Part shown: positions 22,570 through 31,070 of the stretch, piece by piece
Numbering within the stretch: the stretch's first letter is position 1
Layout: every line of letters begins with the position of its first letter
Source: an uncultured bacterium
Lineage (GTDB): Bacteria; Bacillota; Clostridia; Oscillospirales; Acutalibacteraceae
DNA length: 37,929 nt
Direction: 5' to 3'
Assembly: GCA_905215855.1 (NCBI GenBank)
Contig: CAJMRT010000016.1
Location: 1 to 37,929, forward strand
Made by a program: the position numbers and the translations under genes
Notes under the pieces: generated by a model
Seen by the model: the letters and a program-made list of their open reading frames with translations, nothing else
What the model was told of the DNA's origin: nothing
The model's database searches: none

Positions 22570-23442
22570 ATGCGTATTACAAAAGCAGTTATTCCGGCGG
22601 CAGGTCTTGGAACACGAGTTCTTCCCGCCACAAAAAATATGCCGAAAGAAATGTATCCTATCGTTGACAAGCCAACTATTCAGTTCATAGTTGAGGAGGC
22701 TGTTGCGGCAGGAATTACAGATATTCTTATCATTACAAACCGTGGAAAAGGTCTTATGGAGGATCATTTTGATGCTTCTCCCGAACTTGAAAGTCTGCTT
22801 GAAAAGAGCGGCAAAACAGAATTTCTTGAAACAGTCAGAAATATTTCAAACCTTGCAAACATTTCTTTTATCAGACAGAAAGAAATGAAAGGTCTTGGAC
22901 ATGCCGTTCTCAAGGCAAAATCCTTTGTGGGCAATGAACCTTTTGCCGTTATGTACGGTGACGGCGTTATTACGGGCAAGGTTCCTGCAATCAAACAGCT
23001 CATTGATCATTACGGTGAATACGGTGAAGGAGTTGTAGGCGTAAAAAAGGTTGACGCCAAAGACATTCATAAGTACGGCTCGCTCAAAGTTGAGCATATG
23101 CACGACAATGTTTTTGCCTGCACCGATATGAAGGAAAAACCGCAGACTCCCGAAGAAGTTCTTTCTCTTTATTCAATTCTTGACAGATGCGTTCTTCCGG
23201 CAGAGATTTTCGAAATTCTGGAAAATACAAAGCCCGGAATCGGCGGAGAAATTCAGCTTACAGACGCAATGAGAGAGATTGCAATAACAAAAGGAATGAC
23301 CGCCGTTGAGTTTGAGGGCAAAAGATACGATATGGGCAATAAGTTTGGAATCTTGCAGGCTCAGATAGAAATTGGACTTGAACATCCCGAAACTAAGGAT
23401 TTATTGAAAGATTACATAAAAAATCTTGCAAAAACTTTGTAA
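22570..23442 (+). CDS. galU: UTP--glucose-1-phosphate uridylyltransferase
   Basis: Makes UDP-glucose for exopolysaccharide, glycolipid and teichoic-acid glycosylation; 290 residues, the usual bacterial length. The nucleotide-binding start is complete (AVIPAAGLGTRVLPATKNMP, 6-25, then KEMYPIVDKPTIQ). Also present are AVMYGDGVI with the metal-binding Asp, the GGEIQLTDAM sugar-binding segment and EFEGKRYDMGNKFG. AAGGA lies 6 bases before ATG 22570. It probably shares a transcript with the RING-finger gene. Downstream is a hairpin terminator and a promoter-like sequence. Confidence 0.95.
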   Translation: MRITKAVIPAAGLGTRVLPATKNMPKEMYPIVDKPTIQFIVEEAVAAGITDILIITNRGKGLMEDHFDASPELESLLEKSGKTEFLETVRNISNLANISFIRQKEMKGLGHAVLKAKSFVGNEPFAVMYGDGVITGKVPAIKQLIDHYGEYGEGVVGVKKVDAKDIHKYGSLKVEHMHDNVFACTDMKEKPQTPEEVLSLYSILDRCVLPAEIFEILENTKPGIGGEIQLTDAMREIAITKGMTAVEFEGKRYDMGNKFGILQAQIEIGLEHPETKDLLKDYIKNLAKTL

Positions 23443-23449
23443 AAAGCTA

Positions 23450-23478
23450 TTGCAATTTTTGGAAAAGTGCAGTATAAT
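23450..23478 (+). promoter_or_regulatory. Strong promoter-like sequence directly after galU
   Basis: TTGCAA (23450-23455), a 17-base spacer and TATAAT (23473-23478). It begins 8 bases after the galU stop and points at the hairpin ending at 23558, with no plus-strand gene between them. Confidence 0.55.
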
Positions 23479-23484
23479 GTGCTG

Positions 23485-23558
23485 CAGTTGAATATTGGAT
23501 TTTGAAAATCAAAGAGGATTTCACATCAAAGCGTTGTGAAATCCTCTGTTTGTTTTTT
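23485..23558 (+). ncRNA. Candidate small RNA, about 72 bases
   Basis: The stretch between the promoter-like sequence at 23450-23478 and the terminator hairpin at 23513-23547 encodes no protein. It holds a small GATTT/AAATC hairpin (around 23497-23509), then the terminator stem. Next on the strand is only the converging PHP gene. No known RNA family is recognised. Confidence 0.35.
23513..23558. terminator. Terminator after galU, also facing the PHP gene
   Basis: A perfect 13-bp stem (23513-23525 with 23535-23547, core AGGATTTCACA) and a 9-base loop are followed on plus by a T-rich tail to 23558. On the minus strand the tail (TTTGATTTT) is also T-rich, so it may serve the PHP gene ending at 23580. 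Confidence 0.88.
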
Positions 23559-23579
23559 AAGAACTATTGCAATTCTTTG

Positions 23580-24401
23580 TTATTCAATTGTAATTTCATA
23601 AGGACAGCAGTTTTCATATATATAGTATGATTTGAATCCGGCTTTAAAAGCAAGCTCTATCCCCTTTTCGATATCTCTGCCGACATCATTTACATTGTGT
23701 GCGTCACTTCCGAGGGTTATGTACTTACCTCCAAGGTCGTGATAGCGTTTGATTTCACCAAATGCAGGAAGAGTTTCACCGAGTCCTTTGAAAAGTCCCG
23801 AAACATTTATTTCAAGTGCTTTATTGTTTTTGATAAGTGTTTCATAAATACGGTCAATTTTATCTCTGTACGGTGAAAGACTCGGAATATCGCCCGTGTC
23901 ACGCTTAATATATCTCAACGGATATGTAAGATGTGCAAGAGTACAAAAGCTGTCAAAATAGGCGGTTTCAAGGAGTTCGTCAAAGTACATATCGAGAATT
24001 ATATGTATATCTTCTTTTTTGAAATCCATATAATAAAAATCCGGTCTGTTTCTCAGGTTATGTACGGATGCGATTATTATGTCAAAATCGCCAAAACGAA
24101 GTGCTTTTTCTGTACATTCGGCATTGTGCATCGGCTCACCGAGTTCAATGCCTCTCAGTATTTTGATTTTACCCTTGTATCTATCTTTCATAATCGAAGT
24201 TTCATAATTCGATTTTGAAATTAATTTGCTGAAATCTCCGTACTCACTTTTAGAGCCGAGCAAAATCTCGGGAGCTTCGCAGTGGTCGGTAATTGCAAGT
24301 GTGAAAAGTCCCTTGTCAACGGCACTTTTGCACATTTCTTCAACTGTATTTTCAGCATCAAAAGAGTTGCTTGAATGGGTATGAATATCACATATTTTCA
24401 T
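23580..24401 (-). CDS. PHP-domain phosphoesterase (histidinol-phosphatase HisJ-like)
   Basis: Metal-dependent phosphoesterase of 273 residues. The PHP motifs are in order: H7-x-H9 (DIHTHSS), D39-H40 (ITDHCE), a glutamate in LRGIELGEP, a histidine in IIASVHNLRN, and D-x-H in TLGSDAHNVNDVG at the C-terminus, all trinuclear metal ligands. Length and motifs match the HisK/HisJ-type histidinol-phosphatase group, but no other his genes are nearby, so another phosphate ester is possible. GAGGTG lies 9 bases before ATG 24401. The gene is alone on its strand between converging galU and the divergent ACT gene. Confidence 0.87.
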   Translation of the reverse strand: MKICDIHTHSSNSFDAENTVEEMCKSAVDKGLFTLAITDHCEAPEILLGSKSEYGDFSKLISKSNYETSIMKDRYKGKIKILRGIELGEPMHNAECTEKALRFGDFDIIIASVHNLRNRPDFYYMDFKKEDIHIILDMYFDELLETAYFDSFCTLAHLTYPLRYIKRDTGDIPSLSPYRDKIDRIYETLIKNNKALEINVSGLFKGLGETLPAFGEIKRYHDLGGKYITLGSDAHNVNDVGRDIEKGIELAFKAGFKSYYIYENCCPYEITIE

Positions 24402-24461
24402 TAGTAAAACACCTCACAAAAAAGATGATAACATATGAAAAAAATTTTTTCAATATTGCAC

Positions 24462-24490
24462 TTTACTTTATTAAAAATTAGTTATATAAT
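24462..24490 (+). promoter_or_regulatory. Promoter of the ACT-DUF711(-ATPase) operon
   Basis: TTTACT (24462-24467), a 17-base spacer and TATAAT (24485-24490), implying a start near 24497 and a leader of about 63 bases. Confidence 0.6.
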
Positions 24491-24513
24491 ATGCACAAAT
24501 AAAGAAAAGCAGT

Positions 24514-24546
24514 TTTATGCAGAATTCCAACGAAAATCTGCATAAA
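24514..24546 (+). promoter_or_regulatory. Leader hairpin just before the ACT gene ribosome binding site
   Basis: A perfect 10-bp stem TTTATGCAGA/TCTGCATAAA (24514-24523 with 24537-24546) with a 13-base loop ends one base before AGGAGG. It leaves the site itself unpaired. It may protect the 5' end or set translation; no T run follows, so it is not a terminator. Confidence 0.5.
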
Positions 24547-24559
24547 CAGGAGGTAAAAA

Positions 24560-24829
24560 ATGAAGGCAGTTATCACAGTAATCGGTAAAGACAGCGTTGG
24601 AATCCTTGCAAAAGTTTCGGAAGCCTGCTCAAAGGCTGATGTAAACATTGTTGAAGTAACTCAGAGTGTTCTTCAGGATATGTTTGCAATGATTATGCTT
24701 GTTGAAATTGACAAGTCCAACATAGGATTTGAACAGCTTCAGGCTAACCTTAAGGCTGTTGGCGAATCAACAAACACAAAGGTTCATGTTATGCACGAGG
24801 ACATCTTTAACAGCATGCACAGAATTTAA
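24560..24829 (+). CDS. ACT domain protein (UPF0237 family)
   Basis: Small stand-alone ACT-domain protein of 89 residues, with a beta-alpha-beta-beta-alpha-beta pattern from VITVIGKDSVGILAKVSEAC (amino-acid-binding loop GKDSVGIL) to TKVHVMHEDIFNSMHRI. Such domains bind amino acids or other small ligands and dimerise. It is 33 bases before the DUF711 gene, a pairing widely conserved in Firmicutes and Archaea, and probably senses a ligand for that partner. AGGAGG lies 6 bases before ATG 24560. Confidence 0.92.
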   Translation: MKAVITVIGKDSVGILAKVSEACSKADVNIVEVTQSVLQDMFAMIMLVEIDKSNIGFEQLQANLKAVGESTNTKVHVMHEDIFNSMHRI

Positions 24830-24862
24830 TCTGAGCTACCGAATTGAAAGGATATACATAAT

Positions 24863-26224
24863 ATGTTAGAAACAAGAGATATACTTGAAACCATAAATAT
24901 GATAGACAATGAAAACCTTGATGTAAGAACAATTACAATGGGTATTTCATTGCTCGACTGCATTGACGAGGACATTGACAAAGCTTGTACAAAGGTTTAC
25001 GACAAAATTTGCCGCAGCGCCAAAGACCTTGTTAAAACAGGTGAAGACATCCAGAAGGAATTTGGTATTCCTATTATTCATAAAAGAATTTCAGTTACCC
25101 CTATCGGTATGGTAGCAGCTCCGTGCCAGAGCAAGAATGTTGTCAAGTTTGCCCACACTCTTGACAAAGCCGCAAAGGAACTCGGCGTAAACTTCATCGG
25201 CGGTTATTCCGCTCTTGTTCAGAAGGGTTTTGCAAGCGGTGACTACGCTCTTATTGAGAGTATTCCACAGGCCTTGAGCGAAACCGATTTCGTTTGTTCA
25301 TCCGTAAATATCGGTTCTACTAAGGCCGGTATCAATATGGACGCAGTTAAGATGATGGGTAAAGTCGTTAAGCAGGCTGCGGAAGTTACAGCCGACAGAA
25401 ACTGCATCGGAGCCGCAAAGCTCGTTGTATTCTGTAATGCTCCCGAAGATAACCCGTTTATGGCAGGTGCTTTCCACGGCGTCGGCGAAGCCGATACTGT
25501 TATCAATGTCGGTGTATCGGGTCCCGGCGTTGTAAGAGCCGCTCTTGCAAAAGACGGTGCAGGAAAAGACATCACGGAAATTGCAGATATGGTTAAGAAA
25601 ACTGCATTCAAAATCACCCGTATGGGACAGCTTGTTGCAAGAGAAGCAAGCAAGCGACTTTGTGTTCCCTTTGGTATTGTTGACCTTTCACTTGCCCCGA
25701 CACCTGCTGTCGGCGACAGTGTTGCATATATTCTTGAGGAGATGGGACTTGAAGTGTGCGGATGCCACGGTACAACCGCCGCTCTTGCACTTCTTAATGA
25801 CGCTGTTAAAAAAGGCGGCGTTATGGCTTCTTCCCATGTCGGCGGTCTGAGCGGTGCTTTTATCCCCGTTTCCGAGGATGCAGGTATGATTCATGCCGCT
25901 ACTGAAGGTTACCTTGATATTACAAAGCTTGAATCAATGACAGCCGTATGTTCGGTTGGTCTTGATATGATTGTAGTACCCGGTGACATCACTCCCGAGG
26001 TTATCTCTGCAATTATTGCAGATGAGGCTGCAATTGGTATGGTAAATACCAAAACAACTGCGGTAAGACTTATTCCGGCTATCGGAAAAAGTGCAGGCGA
26101 AGAACTTAATTTTGGCGGACTGCTCGGCAGAGGTCCCGTTATGCCTGTAAGGAAAGGTTCTCCGGAGGTATTCATTAAGCGCGGCGGAAGGATTCCGGCT
26201 CCGCTTCAGGCACTTAAAAACTAA
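24863..26224 (+). CDS. DUF711 / PFL family protein (UPF0210)
   Basis: Soluble protein of 453 residues, full length for the family. It is rich in Gly/Ala-turn segments typical of DUF711 (FIGGYSALVQKGFASGD; NVGVSGPGVVRAAL; FGIVDLSLAPTPAVGDSVA; HVGGLSGAFIPVSEDAGM; GGLLGRGPVMPV). The fold is related to pyruvate-formate-lyase-like barrels, but the glycyl-radical motif is not evident, and biochemical function is unknown to me. It follows the ACT-domain gene and is followed after 20 bases by V-ATPase genes with no terminator seen. Confidence 0.92.
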   Translation: MLETRDILETINMIDNENLDVRTITMGISLLDCIDEDIDKACTKVYDKICRSAKDLVKTGEDIQKEFGIPIIHKRISVTPIGMVAAPCQSKNVVKFAHTLDKAAKELGVNFIGGYSALVQKGFASGDYALIESIPQALSETDFVCSSVNIGSTKAGINMDAVKMMGKVVKQAAEVTADRNCIGAAKLVVFCNAPEDNPFMAGAFHGVGEADTVINVGVSGPGVVRAALAKDGAGKDITEIADMVKKTAFKITRMGQLVAREASKRLCVPFGIVDLSLAPTPAVGDSVAYILEEMGLEVCGCHGTTAALALLNDAVKKGGVMASSHVGGLSGAFIPVSEDAGMIHAATEGYLDITKLESMTAVCSVGLDMIVVPGDITPEVISAIIADEAAIGMVNTKTTAVRLIPAIGKSAGEELNFGGLLGRGPVMPVRKGSPEVFIKRGGRIPAPLQALKN

Positions 26225-26244
26225 TTTTTCACGGGGGTGGTTTT

Positions 26245-26556
26245 GTGGAGAATATGATTAAAAAAATCGTTGATGCCGACAACGAAGCCAAAGCCATGGA
26301 AAAGGATACTCTTGAAGAAAAAGAGGAACTTTCCAAAACTATTGAAGCCGAAACGAAGAAAATTTATGACGACTTCATGGCAAAAGCTGAAGAGGTTGTG
26401 AAACGCAACGATATTCAGGAAGCAAAGAAAGCTGAGCAGCAATGGGAAGAAATTCAGGGCAAGCACAATTCAGTGCATATCAAGCTTGACTCTGATTTTA
26501 AACTCAACTGTGACAAGTGGGTTGACGAAATCGTCAAAAGAACAGTTGCACAGTAA
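26245..26556 (+). CDS. V-type ATP synthase subunit H/G (peripheral stalk)
   Basis: Peripheral stalk subunit, 103 residues, predicted almost wholly helical and highly charged (Lys/Glu rich: ADNEAKAMEKDTLEEKEEL), fitting the coiled-coil partner of subunit E. Position at the head of the ATPase operon supports this. The start is taken at GTG 26245 with GGGGG about 8-10 bases upstream; ATG 26254 is an alternative. Sequence conservation in this subunit is low, so the identity rests partly on position. Confidence 0.8.
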   Translation: MENMIKKIVDADNEAKAMEKDTLEEKEELSKTIEAETKKIYDDFMAKAEEVVKRNDIQEAKKAEQQWEEIQGKHNSVHIKLDSDFKLNCDKWVDEIVKRTVAQ

Positions 26557-26594
26557 CTTTCCATTTACTGTTTACAAGGAGGTGTATGCGGATA

Positions 26595-27629
26595 ATGTCA
26601 AAAACTTCGTTTGCAGTTCTGACAAAAGCAAGGTCAAAGTTCGGTAACAGACTTACCGAAAAGGATTACCAAAGCTTGCTTGCCTGCCAGAGCGTCGGAG
26701 AGATTATGTCGTATCTCAAAAACAATACGCACTACTCCAAAACTCTGACGGATGTCAGCGAGCGTGAAATTCACAGAGGAAGGCTTGAGGCTCTTTTGAG
26801 ACAAAATCTTTTCTATGAATTTGACTCTTTGTGCAGATACGATTCGAGTGTAAGCTCGGGGTTGTCATCGTACATTATCTCGACATTAGAGGTTGAGCAG
26901 ATTGTAAGATTTCTTATCCTGCTCAGTTCAAACTCAACGGACAAGTTTATTTACCAGTTTCCGGGTTATATTTCAAAGCATACGGAAATTGATGTCAACA
27001 AGCTTGCCAATGCAACAAATTATGAAGAGTTTCTGAACGCCACACAGTCCTCCCAATTCTACGATATTCTCAAGCAATTTTCTCCCGATGAGAAAAATCG
27101 ACTTCCGATATCGGACATTGAGAACAAGCTGTATGACTTAGTGTTCGGAAAGCTGACCAAACTGATTAAAGCAACAACCAAAGGACAGGAAAAGCGTGAG
27201 TTAATCAACTTTTTCTTCACGATTAACGACTATAATATTTTCTCAAGAATTTTGAGATTGAAAAAATATTATAAGCTTTCTCCCGATGACATCAAATCAA
27301 ATCTTCTGCTTAATTACACTAATCTCAACGAAAGAACCATTGATATGATGTGTAAGGCAGAATCTTCCGGAGAGATATTTTCTATTATGCAGAACACTCA
27401 CAACGGAAGACTGATTGATAAAATCGGATATGTCTATGCAAGCGATATTTCGCCAAGAGTAAAATACAGGCTTGCAAAGAAAAATATGCACTTTTCCAAC
27501 AACCCTTCGGTTGTAATGATTTCATATATGTTTGTTGCCGAAACAGAGCTGATGAATATTATCACTTTGATTGAAGGCACAAGATATGAACTTGACAATA
27601 AACTTACGCAGTCATTGCTTATTAAATAA
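26595..27629 (+). CDS. V-type ATP synthase subunit C
   Basis: Central-socket subunit (AC39/subunit d family) linking rotor stalk to the proteolipid ring, 344 residues, usual length. The all-helical sequence shows typical features: AVLTKARSKFGNRLTEKDYQ at the start, repeated helical pairs such as YELDNKLTQSLLIK at the end and SGEIFSIMQNTHNG in the middle. ATG 26595 is preferred over 26586, because AGGAGGTG ends only 1 base before the latter but about 10 before the former. In many clostridial operons this gene lies after E; here it precedes I. Confidence 0.85.
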   Translation: MSKTSFAVLTKARSKFGNRLTEKDYQSLLACQSVGEIMSYLKNNTHYSKTLTDVSEREIHRGRLEALLRQNLFYEFDSLCRYDSSVSSGLSSYIISTLEVEQIVRFLILLSSNSTDKFIYQFPGYISKHTEIDVNKLANATNYEEFLNATQSSQFYDILKQFSPDEKNRLPISDIENKLYDLVFGKLTKLIKATTKGQEKRELINFFFTINDYNIFSRILRLKKYYKLSPDDIKSNLLLNYTNLNERTIDMMCKAESSGEIFSIMQNTHNGRLIDKIGYVYASDISPRVKYRLAKKNMHFSNNPSVVMISYMFVAETELMNIITLIEGTRYELDNKLTQSLLIK

Positions 27630-27665
27630 AAAATGTGATGACTGTTAAGAAGAGGTGATTAAAAT

Positions 27666-29600
27666 TTGGCTGTTTCAACCATGCAGGCCGTAAGCATTAT
27701 CGGGCTTACAAATGATATTGATAATGTAATATCGGTACTTGGTGAATCAGGTGTGTTCCATCCCGATGATGTTTCATCCTTTTACAGCAACACAAAGGAT
27801 TTTACGCATCTGCAATCAAAAAACATCTATGCTGAACCTCTTAACACTCTTAAGGCAACATTAAGTCTTACAAAACGCAAGTTTAATCTTGTTGATGTAA
27901 GTGACTTTAATCCGACCTTTAAAGAAATTGAACTGTTTACAAATCAAATAAACAGCGACATTGAAGTTCTTGCAGATGACAGGCTGTTTGTTGAAGAACA
28001 GCTGATGCAGGCAAAGGAAAATCTTGTTGAAACCACACACTTTGTCGGACTTGGGGTTGAAATTGAAAAGCTTTTAACCTTAAAGTATATCAGTTCACGC
28101 TTTGGCAGACTGCCTAAGGAAAGCTTTGAAAAGCTTTCAGCCTATAAAGATAATCCTTATGTAGATTTTATTGTCTGTACCGAAGACAAATCACACTATT
28201 GGGGTGTTTATTTTGCTCCGATTGATAAAACCGAGGAAATTGACAGAATCTTTTCGGGATTATATTTTGAAAAATGCGATGTTCTCGGAGTTAATGACAC
28301 ACCGAGAATTCATCTGAAAAAACTTGAGAGTCTTATCCCCCACCTTGAGGAAAAGCTTAAAGAAGCTCAAAAACGGGTTGACGATTATGTTGACAAATAT
28401 GAGGTTAGAATCTGTAAATACCTTTCTAAGCTTGAAGAGCTTAATCTTTATGCTAAAATCCGCACCAAAGCATTGCAGTACAGCAAAAGCTTTATCATTG
28501 TAGGTTGGGTTCCTACAGAGGATGCTAAGCCTCTCAGACGCAGACTCAAAAAAATTGCCAGCGTCAATGTAGATTTTTCAGACGGCAAGACGGAGATTGC
28601 AAAATCACCGCCTGTCAAACTCAAAAACTGTTTCCTTGCAAAACCGTTTGAATTTTACACGGAGATGTACGGTGTTCCGAAATATAACGAAATTGACCCG
28701 TCGCTCTTTATCGCCATCACTTATGTCATTATATTCGGCATAATGTTTGCTGACCTCGGTCAGGGCATTTGTGTATCAATTGTCGGTGCGCTTATGTGGA
28801 AACTCAAGAAAATGAAAATCGGTAAGATTCTTGTGCCGTGCGGAATTTCTTCTGCGATATTCGGCTGTGTGTTCGGAAGTGTGTTCGGATTTGAGCATGT
28901 GCTCGATCCTCTTTACAAGGCACTCTTCGGACTTGATGAAAAACCGATTGAAGTAATGTCATCAGGCTCAATTGTAATGATTCTTCTTGCGGCTGTTGCA
29001 ATAGGTATTTCGCTTGTTGTGGTTGCTATGGGACTTAATATTTACAGTTCCTTCAAGCAGGGAGATGTGGGAAGAGCCTTGTTCGGATCAAGCGGTTGTG
29101 CAGGTCTTGTATTCTACTGTTCAATTATTTTCGGTGTTGCAGGACAGCTCGTATTGGGTCTGCAGGTATTTTCCCTTGCATACATTCTTTGCCTTATCGT
29201 TCTCCCCTATCTGCTCATCTTTTTCGGTGAGCCTCTCGGACTTCTTATTACCGGTGAAAAAGACTGGCAGCCCGAAAGCTGGGGCGGATATATTCTTGAG
29301 CATGCTATCGAGTCAATCGAATTTTTGCTTGAATATGTTACAAACACGGTAAGCTTTTTGAGAGTCGGTGCATTCGTTCTTGTACACGCAGGTATGATGA
29401 CGGTTGTTTTCGTACTTGCACAGACAGCTCCGGCGGTTGCATACTGGCCCGTAGTTGTCTTTGGTAATGTTTTTGTAATGGTTCTTGAGGCGCTTCTTGT
29501 TGCAATTCAGGTGTTAAGACTTGAATATTACGAGATGTTCAGCCGTTTCTATTCAGGTGAAGGCAGACCTTACGAACCTGTTAAATTAAATATTGATTGA
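27666..29600 (+). CDS. V-type ATP synthase subunit I (membrane stator, a-subunit homologue)
   Basis: Stator subunit of 644 residues. The N-terminal half (about 1-350) is soluble and partly coiled coil (around 95-130 and 225-270). The C-terminal half carries about seven membrane segments from roughly 355. Two arginines expected in the ion half-channel are R566 (SFLRVGAFVLVHAGMM) and R618 (VLRLEYYEMFSRF). It starts at TTG 27666, with AGAGGTGA about 8 bases upstream. Two-half-channel architecture with the ring protein encoded next is the normal arrangement. Confidence 0.92.
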   Translation: MAVSTMQAVSIIGLTNDIDNVISVLGESGVFHPDDVSSFYSNTKDFTHLQSKNIYAEPLNTLKATLSLTKRKFNLVDVSDFNPTFKEIELFTNQINSDIEVLADDRLFVEEQLMQAKENLVETTHFVGLGVEIEKLLTLKYISSRFGRLPKESFEKLSAYKDNPYVDFIVCTEDKSHYWGVYFAPIDKTEEIDRIFSGLYFEKCDVLGVNDTPRIHLKKLESLIPHLEEKLKEAQKRVDDYVDKYEVRICKYLSKLEELNLYAKIRTKALQYSKSFIIVGWVPTEDAKPLRRRLKKIASVNVDFSDGKTEIAKSPPVKLKNCFLAKPFEFYTEMYGVPKYNEIDPSLFIAITYVIIFGIMFADLGQGICVSIVGALMWKLKKMKIGKILVPCGISSAIFGCVFGSVFGFEHVLDPLYKALFGLDEKPIEVMSSGSIVMILLAAVAIGISLVVVAMGLNIYSSFKQGDVGRALFGSSGCAGLVFYCSIIFGVAGQLVLGLQVFSLAYILCLIVLPYLLIFFGEPLGLLITGEKDWQPESWGGYILEHAIESIEFLLEYVTNTVSFLRVGAFVLVHAGMMTVVFVLAQTAPAVAYWPVVVFGNVFVMVLEALLVAIQVLRLEYYEMFSRFYSGEGRPYEPVKLNID

Positions 29601-29621
29601 TAATTTTTTGGAGGTATTATT

Positions 29622-30047
29622 ATGTTATTCAATTTAATTATGTTAGCTGTTCCGGTAGTATTCCTTTGTGCGTCTGCAATTCTTGCAGTAAAGGCTTTTG
29701 AACATGGCAAGAGCAGAAAGAAAACAGTTCTTACTCAGATTTGCTCATTCGCTGCTGTATTTGCATTCTGCATGGTATGCCCTATCGTAGCAAGTGCTGC
29801 TACAGGTGATGCCGCTACTGCTACATCGGGTATGGCTGACGGTCTTGCATATATCGGTGCTGCTCTTGCAACAGGTCTTTCATGTATCGGCGGCGGTATT
29901 GCCGTTGGTAACGCTGCTCCTGCCGCTATCGGTGCTACAAGTGAAGATCCTAAGGCATTCGGTAAAGCAATCATCTTCGTTGTACTTGGTGAAGGTATCG
30001 CTATTTACGGTATGCTCGTTTCAATTCTTCTTATCTTTGCAAGATAA
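29622..30047 (+). CDS. V-type ATP synthase subunit K (proteolipid ring)
   Basis: Ion-carrying ring subunit of 141 residues with four hydrophobic segments: about 2-25, 37-60, 74-104 and 112-140. The last hairpin is the canonical c-subunit pair: Gly/Ala-rich inner helix (GLSCIGGGIAVGNAAPA) and outer helix with the carboxylate E124 in VVLGEGIAIYG. The first two segments lack a membrane carboxylate and contain a Lys/Arg loop (HGKSRKK); ASAA near 57-60 resembles a signal-peptidase site, so they might be removed or kept. No Gln/Ser/Thr set typical of sodium binding is obvious. GGAGG lies 7 bases before ATG 29622. Confidence 0.9.
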   Translation: MLFNLIMLAVPVVFLCASAILAVKAFEHGKSRKKTVLTQICSFAAVFAFCMVCPIVASAATGDAATATSGMADGLAYIGAALATGLSCIGGGIAVGNAAPAAIGATSEDPKAFGKAIIFVVLGEGIAIYGMLVSILLIFAR

Positions 30048-30083
30048 TTTAAGCGATTTAAGTTTCGTTAAGGATTGATTATT

Positions 30084-30392
30084 ATGAAATTTTTTCTTAT
30101 AAGTGATAATGTCGATACCAAAATGGGTATGAGATTTGCAGGTATTGAAGGCGTAGTTGTTCATCAGGAGGATGAGGTACGCAGTGAGCTTGAAAAGGCT
30201 ATGAACAGGGATGATATTGCTGTTATTCTTATTACGGAAACACTTGTTTCGCTCTGTCCCGACCTTATTTATGACCTCAAGCTTAACCGCAAACAGCCGC
30301 TTATTGTTGAAATTCCCGACCGTCACGGAAACGGAAGAACCAAGGACAGTATTACAAAATATGTTCAGGACGCAATCGGCGTAAAGCTGTAA
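30084..30392 (+). CDS. V-type ATP synthase subunit F
   Basis: Central-stalk subunit binding subunit D, 102 residues, small alpha/beta fold: KFFLISDNVDTKMGMRFAG at the start and DIAVILITETL in the core, then basic tail. These are the usual F-subunit features. ATG 30084 is chosen over TTG 30075 because AAGGA lies 9 bases before it. It follows K directly and precedes E, unlike the more common order where F is just before A. Confidence 0.88.
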   Translation: MKFFLISDNVDTKMGMRFAGIEGVVVHQEDEVRSELEKAMNRDDIAVILITETLVSLCPDLIYDLKLNRKQPLIVEIPDRHGNGRTKDSITKYVQDAIGVKL

Positions 30393-30431
30393 TTATCACA
30401 TATCTGAATTTATTCAGGGAGGTTATTTTTA

Positions 30432-31028
30432 ATGGAAAACTCCAAAAACAAAACAGATAACTTTCTGAAAGCCATTAAAAAATATGCTGATGAACAAAGA
30501 AGTGCCATGCAGACAGAGGTTGCTCAGCTTAAAGAAGAAAAGCTGAAAGAGGCAACCGAAAAAGGCAGACATGACAGCGAAAAATATATCAAGGACAAAC
30601 TTGAAGAATCAAGAAACAGACAGACGGGTATTCTTGCAAAGAAAATTCAGGAAGGTCAGAAAAAACTGTTTCTTGAAAGAGCTGAAATGACGAAAAGCGT
30701 ATTTAAAAAGGCTGAGGAAAGACTTGTTGAATACACAAAAACATCAGAATATACAAACAGCCTTGTTAAAAGTGCAAAGGAAGTTGCTAAGCTTTTTGCA
30801 GACAACGACTGTGTTGTTTATGTCAACGAAAGAGATATGAAGAACTCAGACAAAATCAAGGCAGTTTTTGCAGGAAGCACCGAGGTTGTTGCCGACAAAT
30901 CAATTAAAATCGGCGGAATCAAAGGCTTTTGCAAGGCAATGAATATTGTTGCCGATGAAACTCTTGACAGCAAGCTCTATGCACAGAAAGAATGGTTTAT
31001 TGAAAATTCCGGACTGAGTGTGCTTTAA
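30432..31028 (+). CDS. V-type ATP synthase subunit E (peripheral stalk)
   Basis: Peripheral stalk subunit of 198 residues. The N-terminal 100 residues are a charged heptad-like helix (ATEKGRHDSEKYIKDKLEES). The C-terminal globular part contains NDCVVYVNERDMKNSDKIKA and KIGGIKGFCKAMNIVADETL, typical of E subunits (the conserved GG near the C-terminus and DET/NTL-type turn). It pairs with the H/G subunit. GGGAGG lies about 9 bases before ATG 30432. Confidence 0.9.
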   Translation: MENSKNKTDNFLKAIKKYADEQRSAMQTEVAQLKEEKLKEATEKGRHDSEKYIKDKLEESRNRQTGILAKKIQEGQKKLFLERAEMTKSVFKKAEERLVEYTKTSEYTNSLVKSAKEVAKLFADNDCVVYVNERDMKNSDKIKAVFAGSTEVVADKSIKIGGIKGFCKAMNIVADETLDSKLYAQKEWFIENSGLSVL

Positions 31029-31070
31029 TCTTGCTGACTGTTAATTTCTTTTGAAAGAGATGGTAATAAT

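Noticed and set aside
24514..24546. ACT-gene leader hairpin as a known riboswitch or T-box
   Set aside because: It is a single short stem with no conserved riboswitch or T-box sequence and no terminator alternative; it is reported only as a hairpin.
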